Of a stretch of 64,000 nt of DNA, positions 1 to 8,726 are shown piece after piece. Below the pieces are notes generated by a model, which was given only the letters and a program-made list of their open reading frames with translations, ran no database searches and had not been told where the DNA came from. The position numbers and the translations under genes were made by a program. Position 1 is the first letter of the stretch. Every line of letters begins with the position of its first letter. The DNA is from Nocardioides sp. (GTDB lineage Bacteria; Actinomycetota; Actinomycetes; Propionibacteriales; Nocardioidaceae), in contig NZ_JASEEQ010000001.1 in assembly GCF_030019515.1 (NCBI RefSeq), forward strand, positions 372,001-436,000. The letters run 5' to 3'.

Positions 1-1
1 G

Positions 2-952
2 GCCCAGCGTGCCCTGGAGGGCTTCACCCGCAGCCTCGGCAAGGAGATCGGCCGCGGTGGCACCGTCCAGCTCGTGTACGTCGCCGCGGGCGCCGAGGGC
101 GCTGTCGCCTCGACGCTGGCGTTCCTCCTCTCCCCCAAGTCCGCCTACGTCTCCGGGCAGGTCGTGCGGATCGGGGCCCACGGCGCCACCCGGGCCGAGC
201 CGGTGGGCGACTGGCTGCGCCCGCTCGAGGGCAAGGTCGCGCTGGTGACCGGCGCGAGCCGCGGCATCGGCGAGCAGATCGCCCGGGTGCTGCACCGCGA
301 CGGCGCCACCGTCGTCGGCGTCGACGTGCCGCAGGCGGCCAGCGAGCTCCAGGCCGTGATGAAGGAGCTCGACGGCGACCACCTGGTGCTCGACATCACC
401 GCCAAGGACGCCCCGCAGCGTCTGGCCCACCACCTCAGGAACAAGCACGGCGGCGTCGACGTCGTCGTCCACAACGCCGGCATCACCCGGGACAAGAAGC
501 TCGCGAACATGGCCGAGGACCGCTGGGACTCCGTGATCGCGGTCAACCTCACGGCCCCGGAGCGGATCACCCGCGAGCTGCTCGACCAGGGCGTGATCCG
601 GCCCAACGGCCGGGTCGTCGGCGTCGCCTCGATCGCGGGCATCGCCGGCAACGTCGGGCAGACCAACTACGCCGCCTCCAAGGCCGGCGTGATCGGGCTG
701 GTCGACTCGCTCGCCGACGAGCTCACCGACGGCATCACGATCAACGCGGTCGCCCCCGGCTTCATCATCACCCAGATGACCGCGGCGGTGCCGTTCGCGA
801 CCCGCGAGGTCGGCCAGCGCCTCAACGCGATGGCCCAGGGCGGCCTCCCGGTCGACGTCGCGGAGACCATCGCGTGGTACGCCAACCCGGCGTCGACGGC
901 CGTCAACGGCAACGTCGTGCGGGTCTGCGGCCAGATGATGCTGGGGGCCTGA
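2..952 (+). CDS. fabG: FabG4-like 3-oxoacyl-(ACP/CoA) reductase, 5' truncated
   Basis: The frame is open from the first bases, so the start lies upstream of the window. The visible part has about 70 residues of a second, N-terminal Rossmann-like region and then a complete short-chain dehydrogenase domain: TGASRGIG nucleotide motif, NAG motif (HNAGIT), a serine in SIAGIAG and the catalytic YAASK. The two-domain layout matches the high-molecular-weight FabG4 family of mycobacteria, which reduces 3-oxoacyl-CoA/ACP with NAD(P)H. The stop is 1 nt from the MaoC dehydratase start, the same fabG4-htdX pairing found in Mycobacterium. Role in fatty-acyl chain turnover is from the family; chain-length preference is unknown. 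Confidence 0.9.
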   Translation, partial: AQRALEGFTRSLGKEIGRGGTVQLVYVAAGAEGAVASTLAFLLSPKSAYVSGQVVRIGAHGATRAEPVGDWLRPLEGKVALVTGASRGIGEQIARVLHRDGATVVGVDVPQAASELQAVMKELDGDHLVLDITAKDAPQRLAHHLRNKHGGVDVVVHNAGITRDKKLANMAEDRWDSVIAVNLTAPERITRELLDQGVIRPNGRVVGVASIAGIAGNVGQTNYAASKAGVIGLVDSLADELTDGITINAVAPGFIITQMTAAVPFATREVGQRLNAMAQGGLPVDVAETIAWYANPASTAVNGNVVRVCGQMMLGA

Positions 953-953
953 G

Positions 954-1808
954 ATGGCCTGGGCCGACCTGCTGCCGACCACCGTCCGGGCGGCGCTGCC
1001 CGCGGTGCCGGTCGTGAGCCTGCTGCCGGGCGTCCGCAAGAGTGGCGGCCCGCTGCCGGAGCGCACCCTGGAGCGCCACGACGTCGCGCTCGACCCCGGC
1101 CACGTCGCGCGGTACGCCGACCTGTGCGGCTTCCCGCGCAAGGACGTGCTCCCGCTGCCCTACCCGCACCTGCTGGCGTTCGGCCTGCACATGGAGATCA
1201 TGACCGCGGGCGACTTCCCGTTCCCCGCGATCGGCACCGTCCACCTGGAGAACTCCATCACCCAGCACCGGCCGATCGCGCTCACCGAGGCGCTCCAGGT
1301 CACGGCGTACGCCGAGAACCTCCGGCCGCACCCCAAGGGCCAGGTCTTCGACATGGTGACCCGGGTCCACTCGCGCGCCGAGCCGGTGTGGGAGGAGACC
1401 TCGACGTTCCTGCGCCGCGGCGCGGGCCAGGACGACGCGCCGGCCGGTACGGCGTTCCCCGCCGCGCCGGCGACCGGCACGACCTGGCGGCTGCCCGGCG
1501 ACCTGGGCCGGCGCTACGCGTCGGTCTCCGGCGACCACAACCCGATCCACCTCTACCCGCTGACCGCGAAGGCGCTCGGGTTCCCCCGGCAGATCGCGCA
1601 CGGCATGTGGTCGATGGCCCGCTGCGTCGGCGCCCTGGAGAACCGGCTGCCGGCCGAGGTCACCGTCGCGGTGGCGTTCAAGAAGCCGATCCTGTTGCCG
1701 GGGACGATCGCGTTCGGCTCGCGCCGGGTCGACGACCGGTGGGCGTTCTCGCTCAGCTCCCCGTCGACCGGGGCGCCGCACCTCGCGGGGTCCACCTCCG
1801 CCCGGTAG
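954..1808 (+). CDS. MaoC-family (R)-specific enoyl-CoA hydratase, HtdX-like
   Basis: 284 residues. The C-terminal half carries the hydratase-2 signature SGDHNPIHLYPLTAKALGF, whose Asp and His are the usual catalytic pair. The N-terminal half looks like a second, degenerate hot-dog fold, giving the two-fold architecture of HtdX/MaoC proteins. It starts 1 nt after the FabG4 stop, so the two are almost certainly cotranscribed. Together they would interconvert 2-enoyl, (R)-3-hydroxy and 3-oxoacyl thioesters. Substrate (CoA or ACP, chain length) cannot be read from sequence. Confidence 0.87.
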   Translation: MAWADLLPTTVRAALPAVPVVSLLPGVRKSGGPLPERTLERHDVALDPGHVARYADLCGFPRKDVLPLPYPHLLAFGLHMEIMTAGDFPFPAIGTVHLENSITQHRPIALTEALQVTAYAENLRPHPKGQVFDMVTRVHSRAEPVWEETSTFLRRGAGQDDAPAGTAFPAAPATGTTWRLPGDLGRRYASVSGDHNPIHLYPLTAKALGFPRQIAHGMWSMARCVGALENRLPAEVTVAVAFKKPILLPGTIAFGSRRVDDRWAFSLSSPSTGAPHLAGSTSAR

Positions 1809-1845
1809 CCTCGGCGCGCCAGCACGTCGACGACCGGGAGCAGAC

Positions 1846-2202
1846 ATGGCCGCGTTCGAGACCTCCGGGGGCCAGGGCCGGTCCACGGCCTGGCTGACCC
1901 CGACCGGCGCCGGGATCGCGGCCCTGGTCATCGCCACGCTCAGCCTGTTGGCCGACGGGGCCTGGACGTACGCCGTGCAGGGCTGGCTGAACCGCAACGG
2001 CCCAGGCTCGTTCAGCGACAGCGTCGTCCTCACCGGCGTCGCCCAGGTCCTGCTCGCCGGCTGTGCACTTCTCCTGGCCGGACGCGCCCTGCGCGGGCCG
2101 GAGCCGGTGGCGCGGCACCTCGGCGGCGCGGCGGCCGTGGTGGGCGGTCTCGGGATGCTCGTGGCCGCGCTGACCCTGGTCGCCGGGGTCGCCGGGTTCT
2201 GA
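1846..2202 (+). CDS. Small membrane protein, function unknown
   Basis: 118 residues, not assigned to a family. A short polar N-terminus is followed by three probable membrane helices (around residues 22-45, 60-80 and 93-116), separated by a polar loop containing WLNRNGPGSFSD. It begins 37 nt after the MaoC gene on the same strand and ends in a hairpin before the convergent thioesterase gene, so it may be the last gene of the fabG4 transcript. ATG start, with CGGGAGCAG upstream as a plausible ribosome binding site. Confidence 0.7.
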   Translation: MAAFETSGGQGRSTAWLTPTGAGIAALVIATLSLLADGAWTYAVQGWLNRNGPGSFSDSVVLTGVAQVLLAGCALLLAGRALRGPEPVARHLGGAAAVVGGLGMLVAALTLVAGVAGF

Positions 2203-2236
2203 CCCGCCGTCGGGCCCACCCGGCCGACCGGGCGGG
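2203..2236. terminator. Bidirectional terminator-like hairpin
   Basis: A GC-rich inverted repeat fills the whole gap between two convergent genes. The left arm at 2203-2213 pairs with CCGAC at 2224-2228 and GGCGGG at 2231-2236, with a 2-nt bulge. There is no long T tract, as is common in actinobacteria. Assignment rests on position and pairing. Confidence 0.5.
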
Positions 2237-2237
2237 C

Positions 2238-3128
2238 TCAGGCCACCCCGGGGCCGGCGTACTCGTCGCTGCGCGGCCGGATCAGGCCCTCCTGCGCGAC
2301 GGTGGCCGCCAGGGTGCCGTCCTGGGTGAAGATCCGGCCGAAGGCCAGCCCCCGGGCGCCGACCGCCGCCGGCGAGGCCTGGTCGTAGAGCCACCACTCG
2401 TCCGCGCGGAACGGCCGGTGGAACCAGATCGTGTGGTCCAGCGACGCCATCTGCGTCTTCGAGGGGTTCACGCCGTGCGCGGCGAGCGTCGAGCCGAGCA
2501 GGGTCACGTCGCTGGCGTAGGTGAACGCGGCGAGGTGGACCACGGGGTCGTCGCCGAGCCCCTCCTTGAGCCGCACCCACATCCGCGCCCGGGACGGGCG
2601 GTCCGGGTCCGGGTCGAGGCCGAACCGCGAGTTGCCGAGCCAGCGCACGTCGAGGGCGCCCCACTCCCTGCCGAGCGCGTCCGCCTCCGCGTTGCCGCCG
2701 CGGCGCATCACCTCGACCAGGTCGAGGCCCTCCTCGGGCGCCTTGACCTCGGGCATGACGTCCTGGTGCTCGAAGCCCTCCTCGGCACGCTGGAAGTCCA
2801 GCGCCTGGAAGTAGATCGCCCGCCCGTGCTGACGCGCGATCACCCGCCGGGTCTGGAAGGAGCGGCCGTCGCGGATCCGCTCCACGTCGTAGACGATCGG
2901 CACCGAGTAGTCGCCGGGCAGCAGGAAGTAGGAGTGCAGCGAGTGGACGGCGTACGCCGGGTCCACGGTGCGGGTCGCCGCCACGAGCGCCTGCGCGGCC
3001 ACCTGCCCGCCGTACACCCGGGCCCGCACCGAGTCCGGCTGCCCGCCGCGGAACAGGTCGGCGTCGATCCGCTCCAGGTCGAGCAGCGCGACCAGCTCCT
3101 CGGCCGGGCTCGGCTCGCCCCCGCTCAC
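2238..3128 (-). CDS. tesB: Acyl-CoA thioesterase II (TesB), copy 1
   Basis: 296 residues, the usual TesB length. TesB enzymes are double hot-dog proteins that hydrolyse fatty-acyl-CoA to free acid and CoA in the cytosol. Family features present are SLHSYFLLPGD, GRSFQTRR, the LDHTIWFHRPFRADEWWLY block and FTQDGTL near the end. The Asp of YASD, a Ser replacing Thr in ASLDH and the Gln of AQEG match the E. coli catalytic triad. The GTG start overlaps the stop of the second tesB gene by 4 nt (GTGA); longer upstream reading would run through that gene. Cotranscription with its paralogue is very likely. Confidence 0.9.
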   Translation of the reverse strand: MSGGEPSPAEELVALLDLERIDADLFRGGQPDSVRARVYGGQVAAQALVAATRTVDPAYAVHSLHSYFLLPGDYSVPIVYDVERIRDGRSFQTRRVIARQHGRAIYFQALDFQRAEEGFEHQDVMPEVKAPEEGLDLVEVMRRGGNAEADALGREWGALDVRWLGNSRFGLDPDPDRPSRARMWVRLKEGLGDDPVVHLAAFTYASDVTLLGSTLAAHGVNPSKTQMASLDHTIWFHRPFRADEWWLYDQASPAAVGARGLAFGRIFTQDGTLAATVAQEGLIRPRSDEYAGPGVA

Positions 3129-3991
3129 GGTCGGGTCCGCCGGCGGATCAGCGCCTCCTGGGCCACGCTGGCGACCAGGGTGCCGTCCTGGGTGAACACC
3201 CGGGCCAGCACCAGCCCGCGCCCACCCGAGGCGGACGGCGAGACCTGGTCGTAGAGCCACCACTCGTCGGCGCGGAACGGCCGGTGGAACCACACGGCGT
3301 GGTCCAGCGAGGCCACGAGTGTCTCGGGCCCGCCGATCCGCACGCCGTGCGGCGCGAGCGCCGCCCCCATCAGGGTCATGTCGGAGAGGTAGGTGAACGC
3401 GGCGACGTGCTGCGCCGGGTCGTCGGGCAGCGGCGAGGAGACCCGCAGCCAGAACCGCTGCCGCGCCGGGTGCGCCGGGTCGGGCTCGATCAGCCCGTCG
3501 CCGTCGGAGCCGACGTAGCGGAAGTCGACCACGTCCCACTCCGCGTCCTCGGACGTGTCGCGGCCGGGGTCGAGCGCCTCGGCGGCCGCGCGCGTGTCGA
3601 TCGCCTCCTCCGGCGCGATCACCTCGGGCATCCGGTCCTGGTGCTCGTAGCCGGGCTCGGGCTGGTGGAAGTTCGCGGTCAGCGCGTAGATCGGCCGTCC
3701 GTGCTGACGCGCGAGCACCCGACGGGTCGCGAACGAGCGGCCGTCGCGGAGGTTCTCGACGTCGTAGATCGTCGGCGCCCGGGTGTCGCCCGGCTGGAGG
3801 AAGTAGGAGTGCAGCGAGTGCACGACGTACGCCGGGTCCACGGTGCGGGTCGCGGCGACCAGTGCCTGGGCCGCGGCCTGGCCACCGAAGACGCGTGGCA
3901 GCGACGAGGGCATCTGCTGCCCGCGGAACAGGTTGTCGTCGATGCGCTCGAGGTCGAGCAGCGCGACGAGCTCGTCGGCGTTCCTCGGCAC
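3125..3991 (-). CDS. tesB: Acyl-CoA thioesterase II (TesB), copy 2
   Basis: 288 residues and clearly paralogous to the next gene, sharing long runs such as QALVAATRTVDPAY and FHRPFRADEWWLYDQ. The triad positions are again Asp in YLSD, Ser in ASLDH and Gln in AQEA. The start is the GTG at 3991, 4 nt after the PAC2 stop; in-frame sequence further upstream overlaps that gene. The pair probably arose by tandem duplication and may differ in chain-length range, since the central region (about residues 115-180) diverges most. Confidence 0.9.
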   Translation of the reverse strand: MPRNADELVALLDLERIDDNLFRGQQMPSSLPRVFGGQAAAQALVAATRTVDPAYVVHSLHSYFLQPGDTRAPTIYDVENLRDGRSFATRRVLARQHGRPIYALTANFHQPEPGYEHQDRMPEVIAPEEAIDTRAAAEALDPGRDTSEDAEWDVVDFRYVGSDGDGLIEPDPAHPARQRFWLRVSSPLPDDPAQHVAAFTYLSDMTLMGAALAPHGVRIGGPETLVASLDHAVWFHRPFRADEWWLYDQVSPSASGGRGLVLARVFTQDGTLVASVAQEALIRRRTRP

Positions 3992-3995
3992 CCCG

Positions 3996-4955
3996 TCAGC
4001 CCTGGGTCTCGTCGGTGTCGCCGTCGGGACCCGTGTCGGGGCCGGGGCGGTCGAGCCCGGCGAGGAACCGCTCGAACTCCTTGCCGATCTCCTCGCCGGT
4101 GGGCAGCCGCTGCTCCCGCGCCAGCAGGCTGGTGCCGCTCTCCTCGGCACGCTCGAACGCGTCGTACTGCCGCTCGAGCGCCGCGACCACCTCGGCGACC
4201 TCCTCGTTGGCGGCCAGGTACCGGGCGATCTCGGCCTCGCGGTCCTCGGCCTCCGCGCGCAGCCCGGACAGGTCCACGGTGAGCCGCCCGGCGATCTCGA
4301 CCTGCTCGAGCAGCGCCGCCGAGGCCCGCGGGTAGTCCATCTGCGCGAGGTAGTGCGGGATGTGCGCGACGAAGCCCATCGCGTCGTGGCCCCACTCCCC
4401 CAGCCGGACCTCGAGCAGGGCCTGCGCGCTGCTGGGGATCCGCAGCTCGCCGCGCCACGGGCTCTCGCCGGTGATCAGTGCGGGGTTGTTGGCGTGGTGG
4501 GTGATCGCGATCGGGCGGGTGTGCGGCACCGCCATCGGCACCGCGCCCATCCCGACGACGCGGGTCACGCCGAACCGCTCCACGACCTGGCGGACCGCCC
4601 GGCAGAACGCCTCCCAGCGGTTGTCCGGCTCGGGACCGTGCAGCAGGAGGTACGGCGCCCCGCCGGTGTCGCGCACCAGCCGGACGACCAGCCGGGGGGC
4701 GTCGTACGCGTCGTAGTGGTCCCGGACGAAGGACATCGGTGGCCGCCGGGCGCGGTAGTCGTGGAACTTGTCCACGTCGAAGGTCGCCACGACCGGGCCC
4801 TCGGACAGGTCGACCAGATGCTGGGCGGCCCGCCCGGCCGCGTTGCCGGCATCGAGGAAGCCGTCGAGGACGAGCACCATCGTCAGCGCGCCCCGGGAGC
4901 GCGCGTCGTCGAGCTCGGGAACCTCGTCGACGATGTGCACCAGGCGCTCAGGCAT
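3996..4955 (-). CDS. PAC2 family protein (proteasome-assembly-chaperone-2-like)
   Basis: 319 residues, ATG start. The body matches actinobacterial PAC2/DUF75 proteins: a LDGFLDAGNAA motif near residue 30, VATFDVDKFHDYRARRP, LLLHGPEPD and VGMGAVPMAVPHTRP. The C-terminal third is acidic and helical. The eukaryotic homologue assists proteasome assembly, but the bacterial role is not established, and no proteasome genes are visible here. It is the first gene of a minus-strand group with the two tesB genes (4-nt spacing) and is divergent from the thiolase, sharing a 105-bp promoter region. Confidence 0.85.
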   Translation of the reverse strand: MPERLVHIVDEVPELDDARSRGALTMVLVLDGFLDAGNAAGRAAQHLVDLSEGPVVATFDVDKFHDYRARRPPMSFVRDHYDAYDAPRLVVRLVRDTGGAPYLLLHGPEPDNRWEAFCRAVRQVVERFGVTRVVGMGAVPMAVPHTRPIAITHHANNPALITGESPWRGELRIPSSAQALLEVRLGEWGHDAMGFVAHIPHYLAQMDYPRASAALLEQVEIAGRLTVDLSGLRAEAEDREAEIARYLAANEEVAEVVAALERQYDAFERAEESGTSLLAREQRLPTGEEIGKEFERFLAGLDRPGPDTGPDGDTDETQG

Positions 4956-5008
4956 GGGCCCAGCGTAGTGGCGAGGGAGAGGTCACACCGGCGGTGGGTG
5001 ACCGCTTT

Positions 5009-5024
5009 GTTACTCCGGGGTAAC
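5009..5024. promoter_or_regulatory. Candidate operator GTTAC-N6-GTAAC
   Basis: A perfect inverted repeat, GTTACTCCGGGGTAAC, lies between the divergent PAC2 and thiolase genes, 37 bp before the thiolase start. Size and symmetry are typical of TetR-like operators in front of fatty-acid degradation genes. No cognate regulator is in the window, so the link to lipid control is inference. Confidence 0.4.
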
Positions 5025-5060
5025 CTACCCGCATCCCCGAACCCTAGGAGACCAGCGGAC

Positions 5061-6266
5061 ATGAGCGGTTCCCGACAGCTGCGTGAGGTCGTCTTCGTCG
5101 ACGGCGTCCGCACCCCGTTCGGCAAGGCCAAGGGCCAGTACGCCGAGACCCGCGCCGACGACCTCGTGATCAAGTGCATCCGCGAGCTGCTGCGCCGCAA
5201 CCCGTCGCTCCCCCCGGAGCGGGTCGACGAGGTGGCGGTCGCCGCCACCACCCAGATCGGCGACCAGGGCCTGACCATCGGCCGCACCGCGGCGCTGCTC
5301 TCGGGGCTGCCGCAGAGCGTCCCCGGCTACGCCGTGGACCGGATGTGCGCGGGCGCGATGACCGCGGTCACCACCACCGCCTCCGGCATCGCCTTCGGCG
5401 CGTACGACGTCGTGATCGCCGGCGGCGTCGAGCACATGGGCCGCCACCCGATGGGTGAGGGCGTCGACCCGAACCCGCGGATCCTGTCCGAGCGGGTCGT
5501 CGACCCCGACGCGCTCGTGATGGGCAAGACCGCGGAGAACCTCCACGACCGCTACCCGAGCATCACCAAGGAGCGCGTGGACGCCTACGCCGTCCGCTCC
5601 CAGCAGAAGACCGCCGCGGCGTACGACGCCGGGAGGATCCAGCCGGACCTGGTGCCGGTCGCGACCCGCTCCGAGGAGCTGGGCTGGGGCCTGGCCACCA
5701 CCGACGAGCCGATGCGCCCCGGCACCACGATGGAGTCGCTGGCCGCGCTGAAGACCCCGTTCCGCGCGCACGGCAAGGTGACCGCGGGCAACGCCGCCGG
5801 CCTCAACGACGGCGCCACCGCCGCGCTGCTCGCCGAGGAGGAGACCGCCCGCGAGCTGGGCCTGCCGGTGAAGATGCGCCTGGTCGCGTACTCCTTCGTC
5901 GGCGTCGAGCCCGAGGTGATGGGCGCCGGCCCGATCCCGGCGACCGAGAAGGCCCTCAAGCAGGCCGGCCTGACCATCGAGGACATCGACGCCTTCGAGG
6001 TCAACGAGGCGTTCGCGGTGCAGGTGCTCGCGTTCCTCGAGCACTTCGGGATCGCCGACGACGACCCACGGGTCAACCCGTACGGCGGCGCGATCGCGGT
6101 GGGCCACCCGCTGGCCTCCTCCGGCGTGCGGCTGATGACCCAGCTCGCGCGCCGGTTCGAGGAGCGCCCCGAGGTCCGCTACGGCCTGACCACGATGTGC
6201 GTCGGCATCGGCATGGGCGGCACCGTGATCTGGGAGAACCCCCACTGGACCGGAGAGGCGGCCTGA
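5061..6266 (+). CDS. fadA: Acetyl-CoA C-acyltransferase (thiolase), FadA-like
   Basis: 401 residues. Catalytic residues are visible: Cys96 in DRMCAGAM (acyl-enzyme nucleophile), His349 in GHPLASSG and Cys380 in TMCVGIGMGG. It performs the last step of beta-oxidation, thiolysis of 3-oxoacyl-CoA to acetyl-CoA plus a shortened acyl-CoA. The frame is open far upstream, but homology begins at the ATG at 5061, which has AGGAG at 5046-5050 as ribosome binding site. It is followed after 1 nt by fadB, so the two probably form the trifunctional beta-oxidation complex. Confidence 0.95.
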   Translation: MSGSRQLREVVFVDGVRTPFGKAKGQYAETRADDLVIKCIRELLRRNPSLPPERVDEVAVAATTQIGDQGLTIGRTAALLSGLPQSVPGYAVDRMCAGAMTAVTTTASGIAFGAYDVVIAGGVEHMGRHPMGEGVDPNPRILSERVVDPDALVMGKTAENLHDRYPSITKERVDAYAVRSQQKTAAAYDAGRIQPDLVPVATRSEELGWGLATTDEPMRPGTTMESLAALKTPFRAHGKVTAGNAAGLNDGATAALLAEEETARELGLPVKMRLVAYSFVGVEPEVMGAGPIPATEKALKQAGLTIEDIDAFEVNEAFAVQVLAFLEHFGIADDDPRVNPYGGAIAVGHPLASSGVRLMTQLARRFEERPEVRYGLTTMCVGIGMGGTVIWENPHWTGEAA

Positions 6267-6267
6267 C

Positions 6268-8361
6268 ATGCCGGACATCACCCCCCTGCTCGAGCGCGCC
6301 CAGGAGATCTCCTCCGACGCCGAGCGCGTGACCGCCGCCCACCTGCGCAAGGTGACGCTGCCCTCGACCTCGACCTCGACCTCGGGCCGCGGCGGCGCGG
6401 TGCTCGGGCTGATCACGCTGGACAACGGCGAGGACCACACCAAGCCGAACACGTTCGGGCCGCGCTCGCTGCTCGCGCTCAACGAGGCGATCGACGCCGC
6501 GCTCGCGGACGACGAGATCATCGCCATCGGCGTGACCGGCAAGCCGTTCATCCTCGCGGCCGGCGCCGACCTGACCTCCGTCGCCGGGGGCGGCCCCGAC
6601 GCCGTGCGCGTCGTGGCCGAGCTCGGGCACGCGGTGTTCCGCAAGCTCGGCGAGGGCGGCAAGCCCTCCTTCGGGTTCGTCAACGGCCTCGCGCTCGGCG
6701 GCGGGCTCGAGGTGGCCCTGCACTGCACCTACCGGACCGTGATGGACAGCGCCCCCGCGCTGGGCCTGCCCGAGGTGATGCTCGGCCTGGTCCCCGGCTG
6801 GGGCGGCGCGTTCCTGGTGCCGAACCTGCTTGGCGCCGAGAAGGCCGTGACCGTGATCCTCGAGAACCCGCTCAACAACGGCCGGACGCTGGGCGGTGCC
6901 GCGGCGTACGAGCTCGGCCTCGCCGACGCGGTGTTCCAGGGCGCGGACTTCCTGGAGCAGTCGCTGCTCTGGGCGGGTGCGGTGCTGCGCGGCGAGATCG
7001 TCGTCGAGCGTGCCCCGGTCGACCGGGGCGCGGCCTGGGACGCGGCCGTCGAGCGCGCTCGTGCGCTCGTCCGGGCCAAGACCGGCGGCGCCAGCCCGGC
7101 CGCGCTCAGGGCCGTCGAGCTGATCGACGCGGCCCGCGACGGCGACCGCGACGCCGGGTTCGCCCGCGAGGACGACGCGCTCGAGGCGATGTCGCACACG
7201 CCGGAGCTGATCGCCTCGCTGTACGCCTTCGACCTCGTGCAGAAGCGCGCCAAGCGACCGGCCGGCGCCCCCGACCGGTCCCTGGCCCGGCCGGTGACGA
7301 AGGTCGGCATCGTCGGCGCCGGTCTGATGGCCAGCCAGCTCGCGCTGCTGTTCGTGCGCCGCCTCGAGGTCCCGGTCGTGCTCACCGACCTCGACCAGGA
7401 GCGCGTCGACAAGGGCGTCGGCTACGTCCACGCCGAGATCGACAAGCTGCTCGCCAAGGGCCGGATCAACGCCGACCGGGCGAACCGGCACAAGGGCCTG
7501 GTCACCGGCGCGGTCGACAAGAGCGACGTGTTCGCGGACGCCGACTTCGTCATCGAGGCGGTCTTCGAGGAGATGTCGGTCAAGAAGTCGGTGCTCGCCG
7601 ACGTCGAGAAGTCCGTGTCCCCCGAGTGCGTCCTGGCGACCAACACGTCGTCGCTGTCGATCACCGAGATGGCGGCCGACCTCGAGCACCCGGAGCGGGT
7701 CGTCGGCTTCCACTTCTTCAACCCGGTCGCGGTGATGCCGCTGCTGGAGATCGTGAAGGGCGAGCGCACCGACGACGCCACGCTGGCCACGGCGTTCGCG
7801 ACCGGCAAGGCGCTGAAGAAGACCACGATCCTGGTCAAGGACAGCCCGTCGTTCATCGTGAACCGGCTGCTCGGCCGGTTCATGGGCGAGGTCGGGCGGA
7901 TCGTCGACGAGGGCACGCCGGTGCCGGTCGTCGACGGCGCCTTCGCGGGCGTCGCGCCGATGCCGCCGTTCATGCTCCTCTCGCTCGTCGGACCGGCGAT
8001 CGCGCTGCACAACAACGAGACGCTGCACCGCGCCTTCCCTGACCGGTTCTACGTCTCCCCCGCACTCGAACGCGTGGTGGCGGCGCGGAAGGCGTCGTAC
8101 TACGGACCCGACGGCGCGATCGACCCCGAGGTCGAGGCGCTGCTCGAGACCCCGGCCGAGCCGGTCGTCCTGGAGCCCGCGGAGATCCGCACCCGGGTGC
8201 TGACGGGCCTCGCCGACGAGGCCCGCCGGATGCTCGACGAGGGCGTGGTCGTCGCCGCCGAGGACCTGGACCTGGCGATGATCACGGGCGCGGGGTTCTC
8301 GTTCTGGAACGGCGGCCTGACGATGCTGCTCGAGCGCGAGGGGCTCGGCACGTTCCACTGA
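6268..8361 (+). CDS. fadB: Fatty oxidation complex alpha subunit (enoyl-CoA hydratase / 3-hydroxyacyl-CoA dehydrogenase)
   Basis: 697 residues in two enzymatic halves. The N-terminal crotonase domain has the oxyanion-hole segment AAGADLTSVAG, NGLALGGGLEVAL and LPEVMLGLVPGWGG (candidate catalytic Glu residues). The dehydrogenase domain begins near residue 345 with VGIVGAGLMASQLALL and continues with NTSSLSITEMA and HFFNPVAVMPLLEIV, typical of 3-hydroxyacyl-CoA dehydrogenase, then the C-terminal helical domain. The NAD loop reads GxGxMAS where many FadB proteins have a third glycine; I believe this is common in the actinobacterial clade. It starts 1 nt after the thiolase stop. Confidence 0.94.
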   Translation: MPDITPLLERAQEISSDAERVTAAHLRKVTLPSTSTSTSGRGGAVLGLITLDNGEDHTKPNTFGPRSLLALNEAIDAALADDEIIAIGVTGKPFILAAGADLTSVAGGGPDAVRVVAELGHAVFRKLGEGGKPSFGFVNGLALGGGLEVALHCTYRTVMDSAPALGLPEVMLGLVPGWGGAFLVPNLLGAEKAVTVILENPLNNGRTLGGAAAYELGLADAVFQGADFLEQSLLWAGAVLRGEIVVERAPVDRGAAWDAAVERARALVRAKTGGASPAALRAVELIDAARDGDRDAGFAREDDALEAMSHTPELIASLYAFDLVQKRAKRPAGAPDRSLARPVTKVGIVGAGLMASQLALLFVRRLEVPVVLTDLDQERVDKGVGYVHAEIDKLLAKGRINADRANRHKGLVTGAVDKSDVFADADFVIEAVFEEMSVKKSVLADVEKSVSPECVLATNTSSLSITEMAADLEHPERVVGFHFFNPVAVMPLLEIVKGERTDDATLATAFATGKALKKTTILVKDSPSFIVNRLLGRFMGEVGRIVDEGTPVPVVDGAFAGVAPMPPFMLLSLVGPAIALHNNETLHRAFPDRFYVSPALERVVAARKASYYGPDGAIDPEVEALLETPAEPVVLEPAEIRTRVLTGLADEARRMLDEGVVVAAEDLDLAMITGAGFSFWNGGLTMLLEREGLGTFH

Positions 8362-8397
8362 GCCTCGGCACGGGCCGGGCACCGCTCCCACGCGCCC

Positions 8398-8431
8398 GGG
8401 CCGCCGCGAGCCGCACGGCTCGCAGCGGCCC
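8398..8431 (+). terminator. Terminator-like hairpin after fadB
   Basis: Two 15-nt arms (8398-8412 and 8417-8431) pair with one mismatch around a GCAC loop, 37 bp beyond the fadB stop. No T tract follows. The strong stem and its position support a role in ending the thiolase-fadB transcript. Confidence 0.6.
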
Positions 8432-8692
8432 GGTCGTGCGGTCAGTCCACCCCGAGCACAACGGCGCCGGGGGCGGAGGTGCCGGCCAGGGGCCAGACGG
8501 GGGTGTGGTCGCGTTCGCCTGCGCCGTCCATCTCCGTCATCCGGTCCACGGGTCGACCACGTCGGGTGCCCCGCCCCGCGACTGCGACGGCGCGGGCGGC
8601 CACGTCGTCCCTCCAGGCGAGTCGCACGGTCGAGACACCTTCCTTCTGGCCGCACCCACGCTCTCTCCGCCGCGCCACGTCGCGTAGAGCAG

Positions 8693-8717
8693 AAAGGCCC
8701 GTCCACCCCCGGGCTTT
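8693..8717 (-). terminator. Terminator of the histidine kinase gene
   Basis: On the minus strand AAAGCCCG and CGGGCCTTT form a stem with one bulged base around an 8-nt loop, ending in a short T run. It sits 10 nt beyond the kinase stop, the expected place for an intrinsic terminator. Confidence 0.55.
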
Positions 8718-8726
8718 CGCCACCGA

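Larger units (their letters stand above)
8362..8726. other. 365-bp gap between convergent fadB and histidine kinase
   Basis: Two hairpins (listed separately) lie near its ends, which fits a converging-gene boundary. A minus-strand frame at 8442-8723 is open but has no clear start, ribosome binding site or recognisable motif. I do not call a gene here. Confidence 0.6.

Noticed and set aside
8442..8723. Minus-strand ORF of 93 codons between fadB and the kinase
   Set aside because: No start with a ribosome binding site, it reads through the kinase terminator, and the protein shows no motif.
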